From positions 1 to 64,000 of the forward strand of contig CAYTZM010000006.1 in assembly GCA_964442655.1 (NCBI GenBank): 64,000 nucleotides of DNA, given 5' to 3'. The translations under genes were made by a program, and so were the position numbers. This DNA is from GCA-002727615 sp964442655 (lineage in GTDB: Bacteria > Pseudomonadota > Alphaproteobacteria > TMED109). The notes under the pieces were generated by a model, which was not told the DNA's origin, did not search any database, and worked only from the letters and a program-made list of their open reading frames with translations. The stretch's first letter is position 1. Each line of letters starts with the position of its first letter. Shown piece by piece: positions 28,285 to 37,226 of this stretch.

Positions 28285-29070
28285 TTAATTAATACTTTTA
28301 AAAATACGCTCTATTCTTATTGATGATGGCCACGACCACAGCTTCCACAAAGGTTCAGTTCTATCTCTAGAATAAAAAATTATTTGAGCTTTTCCTACTA
28401 AATTTTCATATGGAATATAGCCAAGTTTATTTAAAATTCTACTATCTGAAGATTGGTCTCTATTATCACCCATAGCAAATAAGTGCCCTTTTGGAACAAC
28501 ATATATACCAGTATTATCAAGCATTCCATTAGGAGAAGCATCAATTACATTATAAATAAAATCTTTATTAAGACTTTCTTCATAAATATCATAAGTATGA
28601 GAAATATTATATCTATCATTTGCTCTCCAAACCCCCTTATGTTCTCTCTTAATTTCTTTTTCATTAATAAATAAGATTCCATCCTTTATTTGAATTTTAT
28701 CTCCAGGCAAGCCTATAATTCTTTTAATATAATCAATTTTAGTATTTTGAGTAAATTTGAAGACAACTACATCTCCTCTGTCTGGATACTTTCCAAATAA
28801 CCTATTTGAAGAATTAAAAAAAGAATACCTACTACTCATAGGAAAAGAGTGTTTACTGTAACCATATGAATATTTAGAAACAAATAAATAATCTCCTTCT
28901 AATAAAGTAGGTTTCATAGATCCAGAAGGAATACTAAAAGGCTCAAAAGCTATAGAACGCAAAATTAAAGCAATTAATATTGCTATTAAAAAGGTTTTAA
29001 AATTCTCATACCAATAATTTTTTTTACTATCTATTTTATTTTTAGATTTTTTAAATATTTTTAAACTCAT
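28285..29070 (-). CDS. lepB: Signal peptidase I
   Basis: A 261-residue inner-membrane Ser/Lys protease that cleaves Sec signal peptides. It has one N-terminal helix (about 24-42), then PSGSMKPTLLEGDYLFVSK with the catalytic Ser, and DYIKRIIGLPGDKI with the catalytic Lys (RGDVVVF just before). GDNRDQSSDSR is box E. Start and end overlap acpS (4 bases) and abut rnc. It serves the many signal peptides seen here (nuclease, glutathione peroxidase, EipB). Confidence 0.96.
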   Translation of the reverse strand: MSLKIFKKSKNKIDSKKNYWYENFKTFLIAILIALILRSIAFEPFSIPSGSMKPTLLEGDYLFVSKYSYGYSKHSFPMSSRYSFFNSSNRLFGKYPDRGDVVVFKFTQNTKIDYIKRIIGLPGDKIQIKDGILFINEKEIKREHKGVWRANDRYNISHTYDIYEESLNKDFIYNVIDASPNGMLDNTGIYVVPKGHLFAMGDNRDQSSDSRILNKLGYIPYENLVGKAQIIFYSRDRTEPLWKLWSWPSSIRIERIFKSIN

Positions 29071-29480
29071 ATGCCATGACTCTCCTTAAAATCATAAGTT
29101 ATTATAACTATCGCCATAGCTAATTTTTTATCATCTGTAATACTAATTTCTATCATAGGTTTAGAATCTTTTGGACAAATACTTTCTAAAATTTTTAACG
29201 CCCCCCCTTTTAAACTAATAATTGGTTTCCCAGATGGAAGATTTTTAACCTCTATATCTTTATAATATACTCCTTGCTTAAAACCAGTTCCTAAAGCCTT
29301 TGAACACGCTTCTTTTGCTGCAAACCTTCTTGCATAAGAATCAACCGAATTATATCTACTTTCACATTTTATTATTTCATCCTCAGTATAAATTCTTTTT
29401 TTAAATCGATCTCCAAACCTAACTATTATAGAATTAATTCTATTTACATCACAAATATCTTGCCCTAATCCTATTATCAT
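29067..29480 (-). CDS. acpS: Holo-[acyl-carrier-protein] synthase
   Basis: A 137-residue phosphopantetheinyl transferase that activates acyl carrier protein. Family motifs are IGLGQDICDVNRI with the Mg-binding Asp near 8, RFAAKEACSKALGTG with Glu and Lys near 57-61, and GKPIISLKGGA. It overlaps pdxJ by 4 bases upstream and lepB by 4 downstream. Confidence 0.95.
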   Translation of the reverse strand: MIIGLGQDICDVNRINSIIVRFGDRFKKRIYTEDEIIKCESRYNSVDSYARRFAAKEACSKALGTGFKQGVYYKDIEVKNLPSGKPIISLKGGALKILESICPKDSKPMIEISITDDKKLAMAIVIITYDFKESHGI

Positions 29481-30199
29481 TTTTTAATATCCATAATCTT
29501 TCTTATCTTTTTCACTGCTTCATCCAAACCTATAAAAATTGCCTCTCCAATCAAAAAATGACCTATGTTTAATTCAGATATATATTTTATACTAGCAATA
29601 TTTCTTACATTTAAATAATTTAAGCCATGACCAGCATGAATTTCCATTTTATTTTTAAAAGCATACTTAGCTGAATCTATAATTCTTTTTAATTCTGTAT
29701 CTTTTGTAATCTCATGGCTATAAGACCCTGTATGCAATTCAATTATTTTAACTCCCAAATTCCTTACTGCATCTATCTGTTTAATGTCAGGATCAATAAA
29801 TACTGAAACATTAATATTTTTAGAACTACAATCTTTAATTATTTTACGTATAATCTTTAATTTATTATTATCCGCTCCCCATATATTCAAACCTCCTTCA
29901 GTAGTAATCTCTTTTCTTTTTTCCGGAACCAAACATACTCTCTCAGGCTTTGTTTCTAATGCAATATTTAACATTTCTAATGTAGGAGCTATTTCTAAAT
30001 TTAAAGGTAATTTAATATTTTTTTTAATATTAATAATATCATTTTCAGATATATGTCTTCTATCTTCCCTTAAATGTGCTGTAATACCATCTGCTCCAGC
30101 TTTATAAGCAATTTGTGCTGCTTTTATTGGATCAGGGTGAACACCACCTCTTGCGTTTCTTATAGTGGCCACATGATCTATATTTACTCCTAATCTCAT
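29477..30199 (-). CDS. pdxJ: Pyridoxine 5'-phosphate synthase
   Basis: A 240-residue TIM-barrel enzyme that closes the pyridoxine ring from 3-amino-2-oxopropyl phosphate and deoxyxylulose 5-phosphate. Motifs are RLGVNIDHVATIRNARGG at the start, AGADGITAHLREDRRHI, CLVPEKRKEITTEGGL, FIDPD, and HAGHGLNYLNV near the end. PLP is needed by the two desulfurases and the dehydratase in this window. It heads a tightly coupled run pdxJ-acpS-lepB-rnc-era. Confidence 0.96.
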   Translation of the reverse strand: MRLGVNIDHVATIRNARGGVHPDPIKAAQIAYKAGADGITAHLREDRRHISENDIINIKKNIKLPLNLEIAPTLEMLNIALETKPERVCLVPEKRKEITTEGGLNIWGADNNKLKIIRKIIKDCSSKNINVSVFIDPDIKQIDAVRNLGVKIIELHTGSYSHEITKDTELKRIIDSAKYAFKNKMEIHAGHGLNYLNVRNIASIKYISELNIGHFLIGEAIFIGLDEAVKKIRKIMDIKK

Positions 30200-30208
30200 A
30201 AATAACCT

Positions 30209-30805
30209 TTACTTTTTAAATTTAAAATTTAATTGCGTTCTTCTATTTTGATATTTAATTATAATTTTCTTCATTATAAAATAAGATATAAATAATGTAA
30301 TAAAACAAGTAAATATAGATCCATAAAAAATCACAGGGATAAATTCTAAATCATGTATTAATTCTATGAAATTATTAAAATTACCCTCAAATATAATTAA
30401 TAAAATACTATTGAAAAAAGATGTAAATTCCTTATATACATTTTCTAAATTAAATAAAACATCATGATTCGAAAAAAATAAGGTTTTACCAACTTTATAA
30501 TTTAGTAAAACTATAAAAGGAAAAGTCCAAGGGTTTCCAATTAAATTTCCTATGATTGACGCTGCAATACTACCTCTAAATAACCAAGAAAAGAATATTC
30601 CTATCAAAAAATGAATTCCAAAAAATGGAGTCATAGCAGACATAGCCCCAAAAGAAAATCCCAAAGCTATTTTATGTGGACTACCTGGCAACCTTTTAAT
30701 TCTTAATGTTATATACTTAATAAAGCGGTTCCAACCACTTCTAGGCCATATATATGCTAAAACTCTTGATATAAAATGTATCTTGTTTCTTGACTTAAAT
30801 AACAT
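30209..30805 (-). CDS. DUF2062 membrane protein
   Basis: A 198-residue protein with three to four transmembrane segments. The DUF2062 core is visible: SPHKIALGFSFGAMSAMTPFFGIHFLIG, then GSIAASIIGNLIGNPWTFPFIVLLNYKVG. Its function is not established, although it is conserved beside pdxJ and rsh genes in Alphaproteobacteria. Its ATG shares one base with the pyrE stop (TAATG) and the gene ends 9 bases before pdxJ. Confidence 0.85.
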   Translation of the reverse strand: MLFKSRNKIHFISRVLAYIWPRSGWNRFIKYITLRIKRLPGSPHKIALGFSFGAMSAMTPFFGIHFLIGIFFSWLFRGSIAASIIGNLIGNPWTFPFIVLLNYKVGKTLFFSNHDVLFNLENVYKEFTSFFNSILLIIFEGNFNNFIELIHDLEFIPVIFYGSIFTCFITLFISYFIMKKIIIKYQNRRTQLNFKFKK

Positions 30806-31401
30806 TATGTTTCTGGTCTACTACCAGGTTTTATAGCAGTTACATTCTTAAGATCATCTGGAATATTATTCTCATTGAAATTTGGTATATCTAAATTTGC
30901 TAAAGTAATTAATGGTACTCCCAATTCAATATTACTGCCTCCTCTATTAATTAAAGCGGCCTCAGCCACTATTTCACCACCAAGATCTCTAACACATTTA
31001 AAACATTCCAATGAAGACTTTCCAGTAGTGACTATATCTTCAACTATTAATACTTTTTGTCCTTTAATAATTTCAAAACCTCTTCTGATATTAAATATAC
31101 CTCCTTTTCTTTCAGCAAAAATATTTTTTAAACCCAAATGTCTTGATAATTCATATCCGACTATTATACCTCCCATTGCAGGAGAAACTATTAAATCTAC
31201 ATTATGTATATCTATTTTTTCTTTAACAAGATTGGATAAATTTATGCATAATTTTTCACCTATTTTATAATCAGAAAAAACCAATGCGGATTGTAAATAC
31301 ATTCTACTATGAAGTCCCGATGAAAGTATAAAATGACCTTCTAGCAAAGCACCTGCAGATCTATATAAATTTAATACTTCATCTTCAGTTATTTTTGCCA
31401 T
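30805..31401 (-). CDS. pyrE: Orotate phosphoribosyltransferase
   Basis: A 198-residue type I phosphoribosyltransferase that joins orotate to PRPP in pyrimidine synthesis. The PRPP loop VLIVEDIVTTGKSSLE, the FILSSGLHSRMYLQSA orotate-side motif, and AERKGGIFNIRRGF are visible. It lies 10 bases after rsh. Together with pyrB and the pyrC homologue at 50244-52711 it covers part of the pathway. Confidence 0.94.
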   Translation of the reverse strand: MAKITEDEVLNLYRSAGALLEGHFILSSGLHSRMYLQSALVFSDYKIGEKLCINLSNLVKEKIDIHNVDLIVSPAMGGIIVGYELSRHLGLKNIFAERKGGIFNIRRGFEIIKGQKVLIVEDIVTTGKSSLECFKCVRDLGGEIVAEAALINRGGSNIELGVPLITLANLDIPNFNENNIPDDLKNVTAIKPGSRPET

Positions 31402-31411
31402 AGTCAGTACC

Positions 31412-33583
31412 CTAATTTATTTCTTTGACTTTTTTTACCTCATAAACATTAATACTTGCTTTTAATCCTAAAATAATATTGTTTAAATGACTCGCATCTT
31501 GAACCTCAACATCAACAGTCAATCCAAAAAAATCTTCCGATCTTAGTTTTACAACTAAATTAATGATATTTCCTCCATATTCTGCTATTACTTGCGTTAA
31601 ATTATTTAAACTGCCACTTTTATTAGTTAAAGTAACATTTATCCTAGCCAGACTATTTTCACTAGTTTTATTATTCCAGTTTACATCAACCCATATTTCA
31701 GGATTATCAGTATATCTTTCTAAAGTTGCACAATCCAAGGTATGTATAGTAACACCTTTTCCCTCAGTCATTAAACCAACTATTCTTTCACCAAATAAAG
31801 GATAGCAACATTCTGCCATATGGATTGCTACCCCAGGTTTAAGACCTTTTATATAAATTCCCTTATTGATACTTTTTTTAGAAATAGTTTTTCTTTTGCT
31901 AATTGATTTACTAGGTAAAATAACACCTATAACTTCTGAACTTGTTATTTCAGCTTTTCCTAAAGCAATAAATAATGACCTTCTGCTTTTAAAATTAAGC
32001 CTTTTTAAAACCGGATCTAATAACATATCCTGAAATATTTTATTTTTTAATAAAAACTCGTTTTCTATTATTGATCTGCCTAATTTTAAAAATTCTTTAT
32101 CATCATTTTCTCTAATAAATTTTTTAATATATGATCTAGCTTTACCTGTTACAGTATAATTTAACCAAGGGGCTTGAGGAGATTGAGCTTCCGATCTTAA
32201 TATTTCAACCTGATCACCATTTGATAATATAGTTTGCAAAGGAGCTGACCTTCCATTTATTTTTACACCAACACACTTTTCTCCTATTTTAGAATGAACG
32301 GCAAATGCAAAATCTATAGAGCATGAACCTTTAGGAATTGTTATAACATCTCCTTTAGGAGTAAAACAGAAAACTTGATCTGAATACATTTCCATTCTTG
32401 TATGTGAAAGTAAATCATCAGTACCTGAAGAATTATTAATTATCTCAGATAATTCTTTAAACCAATTCAAACTCACTCTATCTTTCTTAAGTTGACGATT
32501 TGGACTAATTTTATAATTCCAATGAGCTGCTACACCATATTCATTTAATTCATGCATTTTAGAGGTTCGAATTTGTATTTCAATAGACCTTCCTAAAGGA
32601 CCAATTACTGATGTATGTAATGAAGAATAACCATTTGCCTTAGGAGTTGAAATATAATCCTTAAATTTTCCTGGTATCATTGGCCATATTTTATGAATTA
32701 CACCTAATGCTTCATAACAATCATCTACATCCAAACAAATTATACGAAATGCATATATATCAGATATATTTTCAAACGAAACAGAAGACTTTTGCATTTT
32801 TTTCCATATTGAATAAATACCTTTTTCACGACCTTGAACCTCAATAATATTTTTATTTGATTTAAATTTAGATTTTATTTCTTTTATAATTTTTTTTACT
32901 AATTCACCATCTTGACTTCGTAAAAAATCTATCCTTTTATATAAAGAATTTCTAATAGATAGATTTGTCTCTGAGAATGCGATATCTTCAAGTTCTTCTC
33001 TCATATTTTGCATTCCTATTCTTGCCGCCAATGGTGCATAAATATCTAATGTTTCCTTTGAAATTCTAATTCTTCTTTTAAGTGATTGAATATGTTTTAT
33101 CGTTCTCATATTATGTAGTCTATCAGCTAATTTTACTAACAAAACCCTTATATCTTTGGAGGTAGCCAATAAAAAATTTTTAAAATTTTCTGTTTCTCTT
33201 AATTTTATTTCTGGAGCTTCAATTTTAGATAATTTAGTAACTCCATCTACAATTCGAGCAATTTCTGCACCAAAACTTTTCCTAATCTCAGCTCTTGTTG
33301 CAACTCCTTCTTCCACAGTATCATGCAATAAAGCTGATGTAACACAAATCCAATCTAATTTATAATTTGTTAATATTCTTGCTACAGAAAGAGGATGAAA
33401 AAAAAATGGATCTCCAGAATCTCTCAACTGATCTTGATGTCTATCTCTAGAAAACTCTATCGCTCTGATAAAAGTTGATTTATTAAACCTAGGATCATAT
33501 AAACTTACTTTATCTATAATATCTTGATAATAATTAACATTAAAATTTTTTGATAATTCAAAGTCAAGCTTGTTCAACTCCAT
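31412..33583 (-). CDS. Bifunctional (p)ppGpp synthetase/hydrolase (RSH, SpoT-like)
   Basis: A 723-residue RelA/SpoT homologue. The N-terminal HD hydrolase domain keeps FFHPLSVARIL and ALLHDTVEEG with KLADRLHNMRTIKH, so hydrolysis should be active. The synthetase domain has ANGYSSLHTSVIGP, followed by TGS (VFCFTPKGDVITIPKGS), a zinc-finger/helical region (AECCYPLFGE) and a C-terminal ACT domain. It is the only RSH seen, as expected in Alphaproteobacteria. It lies between rpoZ (21 bases) and pyrE, linking stringent control to transcription genes. Confidence 0.95.
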   Translation of the reverse strand: MELNKLDFELSKNFNVNYYQDIIDKVSLYDPRFNKSTFIRAIEFSRDRHQDQLRDSGDPFFFHPLSVARILTNYKLDWICVTSALLHDTVEEGVATRAEIRKSFGAEIARIVDGVTKLSKIEAPEIKLRETENFKNFLLATSKDIRVLLVKLADRLHNMRTIKHIQSLKRRIRISKETLDIYAPLAARIGMQNMREELEDIAFSETNLSIRNSLYKRIDFLRSQDGELVKKIIKEIKSKFKSNKNIIEVQGREKGIYSIWKKMQKSSVSFENISDIYAFRIICLDVDDCYEALGVIHKIWPMIPGKFKDYISTPKANGYSSLHTSVIGPLGRSIEIQIRTSKMHELNEYGVAAHWNYKISPNRQLKKDRVSLNWFKELSEIINNSSGTDDLLSHTRMEMYSDQVFCFTPKGDVITIPKGSCSIDFAFAVHSKIGEKCVGVKINGRSAPLQTILSNGDQVEILRSEAQSPQAPWLNYTVTGKARSYIKKFIRENDDKEFLKLGRSIIENEFLLKNKIFQDMLLDPVLKRLNFKSRRSLFIALGKAEITSSEVIGVILPSKSISKRKTISKKSINKGIYIKGLKPGVAIHMAECCYPLFGERIVGLMTEGKGVTIHTLDCATLERYTDNPEIWVDVNWNNKTSENSLARINVTLTNKSGSLNNLTQVIAEYGGNIINLVVKLRSEDFFGLTVDVEVQDASHLNNIILGLKASINVYEVKKVKEIN

Positions 33584-33604
33584 ATACCTAAACCATTGAA
33601 TATA

Positions 33605-33964
33605 TTAAATATCTTCATACCTGTCCGGAACCTGCATATTAAATTTAGATAAACTCTTTTCTAAATCAGTTTTAGGTTCTTCTATAACCTCTTCAACTTC
33701 ATTTTCTTCTAAGTCCTTAGTGGAAGAGTCATCATCAACAATTTGATTTTGTAAGGATGCTATCAAACCTTCTTTTAAGCTTTCTGAAGAAATAGTTTCT
33801 TCAGCAATTTCTCTTAATGATACGACAGGATTTTTATCATTGTCTCTTGGAACTGTTAATTCATCACCAGCTGATATCTCTCTTCCCCTATGTGATGCCA
33901 ATACAATTAAATCAAATCTATTTTCTATCTTTATAATACAATCCTCAACAGTTACTCTTGCCAT
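33605..33964 (-). CDS. rpoZ: RNA polymerase omega subunit
   Basis: A 119-residue omega protein that chaperones the beta' subunit. The start MARVTVEDCIIKIENRFDLIVLASHRGREI and the RDNDKNPVVSLREIAEETI segment are diagnostic. The C-terminal tail (about 75-119) is acidic and low in complexity. It is immediately upstream of rsh, the classic rpoZ-spoT pairing; omega is part of a ppGpp site in other proteobacteria. Confidence 0.94.
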   Translation of the reverse strand: MARVTVEDCIIKIENRFDLIVLASHRGREISAGDELTVPRDNDKNPVVSLREIAEETISSESLKEGLIASLQNQIVDDDSSTKDLEENEVEEVIEEPKTDLEKSLSKFNMQVPDRYEDI

Positions 33965-34018
33965 TTCAAATCCTTAAAACTAGTTTCTTTTAAATTCTTA
34001 TATATATAAATTAAATTC

Positions 34019-34564
34019 TTAGCAATTACCATTTTTTTTAAGTTTTGCCAAGCCTATACTATACCTATTATTTCTTACCAGCAAACTTTTAATCTTTATA
34101 GCACTTTCTGGATGCGCCCAGTTAGGGTTTAATTCATATAAAGGATGCAAAACAAAATCCCTTTTTGTCAATTTTGGATGAGGAAGCTTTAACAAACTAC
34201 CCATATTTGATATTTCCCCTCTACAATCAAGTAAATCTAGATCTAACACTCTTGGAGAATTTTTATATTTATATTTTTTCCTACCAAAAATGCGTTCTAT
34301 ATCTTTTAATATTATTAAAATATCAACAGCTTTCATACTTGATTTTACAATTATTACACTATTATAAAAATACGGTCCTAATCCAGAAGGCAAAGGTCTA
34401 CTTTTATATATACTAGAACTACTTATTACTCTTAAACCTTTAAGCGATAAATAAGAAATAACAATATTTAACATATTAAAAGATGTGCTCATATGCCCAT
34501 TCAAATTAGACCCTATTCCAATATAAACTATATTTTTCTTATATTTTCTCATTAAAACCTTCAT
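34019..34564 (-). CDS. folK: HPPK, folate biosynthesis pyrophosphokinase
   Basis: A 181-residue 6-hydroxymethyl-dihydropterin pyrophosphokinase. Motifs are VYIGIGSNLNGH, the SSIYKSRPLPSGLGPYFYNSVI pterin-binding stretch, RKYKYKNSPRVLDLDLLDC with the two Mg-binding Asp, and LPHPKLTKRDFVLHPL. It opens the 14-kb minus-strand block and is divergent from the uracil-DNA glycosylase gene across 50 bases. Confidence 0.93.
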   Translation of the reverse strand: MKVLMRKYKKNIVYIGIGSNLNGHMSTSFNMLNIVISYLSLKGLRVISSSSIYKSRPLPSGLGPYFYNSVIIVKSSMKAVDILIILKDIERIFGRKKYKYKNSPRVLDLDLLDCRGEISNMGSLLKLPHPKLTKRDFVLHPLYELNPNWAHPESAIKIKSLLVRNNRYSIGLAKLKKNGNC

Positions 34565-34614
34565 AATGTATTATAAAATAAATTAAAAATAATATAACCA
34601 AATATATATTAAAA

Positions 34615-35271
34615 ATGTTGAACAAAAATCAAAAAATTATTTATCCTAAAAAGAACTGTTCTTATTGCCCAAGATTAATAAATTACAGAAAATTATATAC
34701 AATTAAAAAACCAAATTGGCATAATGCACCAGTGCCTTCTTTTGGAAAAATAAATTCTAAATTACTTATTGTTGGTCTTGCACCCGGATTAAAAGGTGCA
34801 AACAAAACAGGAAGACCTTTTACAGGAGATTATGCAGGCGATTTACTTTATTCTAGCTTACTAAAAAGTAAATTAGCTTTAGGCAACTATAATACATACA
34901 AAAACGACAATTTAAAATTATTAAATACTCGTATTACTAATAGTGTCAGATGTGTGCCGCCTAAAAATAAGCCAAATTATGAAGAAAAATTAAATTGCAG
35001 AAAATTCTTAATTTCTGAAATACATAATATGAAAAATTTAAAAATTATTTTGGCTTTAGGAAAAATTGCTCACGAAGAAGTATTAAAGGTTTTCAACTTA
35101 ACTTTAAATAAAAATAAATTTGAACATGGAAAAGTACATTATTTAAAAAACAATATAAAAGTATATGATAGCTATCATTGTTCTAAATATAATACTCAAA
35201 CTAAAAGACTTACTTACAAAATGTTCTATGATATAATTGATAAAATAAAAGATGAATTAAAAAATTTATAA
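34615..35271 (+). CDS. Uracil-DNA glycosylase family 5 (UDGb), Fe-S
   Basis: A 218-residue glycosylase that removes uracil or deaminated purines. Motif A, GLAPGLKGANKTGRPFTGDYAG, is the UDGb form. Likely [4Fe-4S] ligands are the CSYCPRL pair near 15-18, SVRCVPP, and the cysteine in LNCRKFL. YHCSKYNTQTKRLT is the C-terminal substrate loop. An AT-rich genome with high cytosine deamination would need this. Its last bases overlap the convergent glutathione peroxidase gene by 6. Confidence 0.9.
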   Translation: MLNKNQKIIYPKKNCSYCPRLINYRKLYTIKKPNWHNAPVPSFGKINSKLLIVGLAPGLKGANKTGRPFTGDYAGDLLYSSLLKSKLALGNYNTYKNDNLKLLNTRITNSVRCVPPKNKPNYEEKLNCRKFLISEIHNMKNLKIILALGKIAHEEVLKVFNLTLNKNKFEHGKVHYLKNNIKVYDSYHCSKYNTQTKRLTYKMFYDIIDKIKDELKNL

Positions 35272-35817
35272 ATTTAAATTTATATCATTTATTATTTTCT
35301 CAGATAGTGGAGACACTTGACTAGAATATGAATTAATCAAATTTCTTTTATTATTGAACAAATATTTATAAAAATTCCACTTAGGCAAATATTTAGCACC
35401 ATAATTATTTTCTATCATTTTAAAAAATAAATGACGATTTTTTCCAATAATATTTTGTTTAGTCATAATAGGAAAGGTAATATTATAATTAACCTCACAA
35501 AATTCTTTTATTTCATCATTATTACCTGGTTCTTGTCCTCCAAAATCATTAGAAGGAATTGCTATAATAAATAACTGCTCATCCTTATATTTTTCTTTTA
35601 ACGATTGTAAGTGCGCGTATTGTTTTGTGAAGCCACAATAGCTTGCTGTATTGACTACAAGTAATAATTGACTTTTAATATTACTTAAATAAAAATAATT
35701 TCCATCCAAGTCTTTAAACTTTATACTATTAAAATCAATTGATTCAGAGTTTACTTTTGAAAAAAAACTAATAAAAATAAAAAGAAAATAAGCAAAAACC
35801 TTAAAATAAAAATTCAT
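35266..35817 (-). CDS. Exported glutathione peroxidase-family protein
   Basis: A 183-residue Cys-type peroxidase with a clear signal peptide (about 1-24, ending SKVNSES), so it should work in the periplasm. Usual bacterial BtuE proteins are cytoplasmic. The catalytic tetrad is visible: peroxidatic Cys in NTASYCGFTKQY, Gln in SNDFGGQEPGN, Trp and Asn in KWNFYKYLF. CEVNYNITFP is also typical. It may reduce lipid hydroperoxides using thioredoxin or another periplasmic thiol. It is 2 bases downstream of smpB. Confidence 0.9.
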   Translation of the reverse strand: MNFYFKVFAYFLFIFISFFSKVNSESIDFNSIKFKDLDGNYFYLSNIKSQLLLVVNTASYCGFTKQYAHLQSLKEKYKDEQLFIIAIPSNDFGGQEPGNNDEIKEFCEVNYNITFPIMTKQNIIGKNRHLFFKMIENNYGAKYLPKWNFYKYLFNNKRNLINSYSSQVSPLSEKIINDINLNL

Positions 35818-35819
35818 TG

Positions 35820-36275
35820 TTAATCTTTAACTCTCAATAATCTTTGTTTCTGCCTATTCCAATCTTTTCTTTTATCATCCGCTCGTTTATCATGCTCCTT
35901 TTTACCTCTTCCTAAGCCGAGATGAACTTTTATCATACCTTTTTTATTAAAAAATATCTTTAAAACTACTAAACTTAGACCTTTTTTTTGCACACTACCA
36001 TTTAACTTTCTAATTTCTTTTTTGTGTAAAAGTAATTTTCTTGGTCTAATTGGAGAATGTTGCAAGTCTTTACTTGCATGAGAATATTCAGATATATGAC
36101 AATTAATTAACCACAGCTCTCCATCGCGTGGATCTGCATATGCATCACCAATATTAGCTTTTCCTAAGCGTAAAGACTTTACTTCTGAGCCTGTAAGCTC
36201 CACTCCAGCTTCGTATTGATCTAATATCTCATATTCTCTTTTGGCTCTTCTATTTAAAATAGTTGATGCTGTCAT
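35820..36275 (-). CDS. smpB: SsrA-binding protein SmpB
   Basis: A 151-residue partner of tmRNA for rescuing stalled ribosomes. Family motifs are NRRAKREYEILDQYEAGVELTGSEVKSLR, INCHISEYSHAS, and HLGLGRGKKEHDKRADDKRKDW with the basic C-terminal tail. Its ATG overlaps the dapA stop by 4 bases (ATGA). No tmRNA gene is visible in the window. Confidence 0.96.
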   Translation of the reverse strand: MTASTILNRRAKREYEILDQYEAGVELTGSEVKSLRLGKANIGDAYADPRDGELWLINCHISEYSHASKDLQHSPIRPRKLLLHKKEIRKLNGSVQKKGLSLVVLKIFFNKKGMIKVHLGLGRGKKEHDKRADDKRKDWNRQKQRLLRVKD

Positions 36276-37168
36276 CCTTTTTTACTAATTAACTGTAAAT
36301 TTTCTAAAGCATTTTTTACCAAATCTTTAGTTAAATCATTTGGTTCCACCATAGGCAATCTTAGACTTCCATCACATACATCTAACAAAGAAGCTGCAAA
36401 TTTTACTGGCCCAGGACTTGTCTCAGCAAATAATGACATATGTAATACCATCATTTGTTCTTGTAGAGACCTAGCCTTACTTATTTCACTATCTTTCCAC
36501 AAATTGTGAAATTTAGACATTAATTTAGGTGCAACATTTGCTGTTACAGAAATTATACCATCCCCACCAGATGCCATAAAAGGTAATTGTGATGGGTCTT
36601 CTCCAGAAAACATAATAAATTCTTGTCCCTCTAATGCATTTCTTAATAAAGTAGGACGAACAAGATCATTACTAGCGTCTTTTACTCCTATAATATTAGG
36701 TAATTTAGCTAATTTTACCATAGTATCAATAGACATATCTACAACAGATCTTCCCGGAATATTATAAATAAAAATAGGTATATCAACAGCATCATTAATA
36801 GCCTTAAAATGTGCATACATACCTTCTTGAGTAGGTTTATTATAATAAGGCATAACTACTAAAGCGGCATCAGCTCCAGCTTTTTTTGCAAATTTAGTTA
36901 AACTAATAGCTTCTTCAGTAGAATTAGAGCCAGTACCTGCCACCACAGGAACTTTTTTATTAGCAACTTCTAATGTTAAATCTATCAATCTTTCATGTTC
37001 TGCATGACTTAAAGTAGGAGATTCTCCAGTAGTTCCACAAGGTACCAAACCACTAGTACCTTCAGATATTTGCCACTCTATAAATTTTTGAAAGGCTTTT
37101 TCATCAATTTCATTATTTAAAAACGGAGTAATTAATGCTACAAAAGAACCTTTATAATTTATATTCAT
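36272..37168 (-). CDS. dapA: 4-hydroxy-tetrahydrodipicolinate synthase
   Basis: Condenses pyruvate with aspartate semialdehyde for lysine and diaminopimelate. The protein has PCGTTGESPTLSHAEH, PYYNKPTQEGMYAHF, the proton-relay Tyr in IFIYNIPGRS, and the Schiff-base Lys in IGVKDAS. I choose ATG 37168 (298 residues) because TTGAGG lies about 9 bases upstream; the possible TTG at 37186 would coincide with that ribosome site. It is divergent from slt. DapA also supplies DAP for the peptidoglycan that Slt and PBP1A act on. Confidence 0.95.
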   Translation of the reverse strand: MNINYKGSFVALITPFLNNEIDEKAFQKFIEWQISEGTSGLVPCGTTGESPTLSHAEHERLIDLTLEVANKKVPVVAGTGSNSTEEAISLTKFAKKAGADAALVVMPYYNKPTQEGMYAHFKAINDAVDIPIFIYNIPGRSVVDMSIDTMVKLAKLPNIIGVKDASNDLVRPTLLRNALEGQEFIMFSGEDPSQLPFMASGGDGIISVTANVAPKLMSKFHNLWKDSEISKARSLQEQMMVLHMSLFAETSPGPVKFAASLLDVCDGSLRLPMVEPNDLTKDLVKNALENLQLISKKG

Positions 37169-37226
37169 AATAATCAACCTCAACAAAAAAAATTACATTC
37201 AAATTAAAATTATCTATAATATTAAT

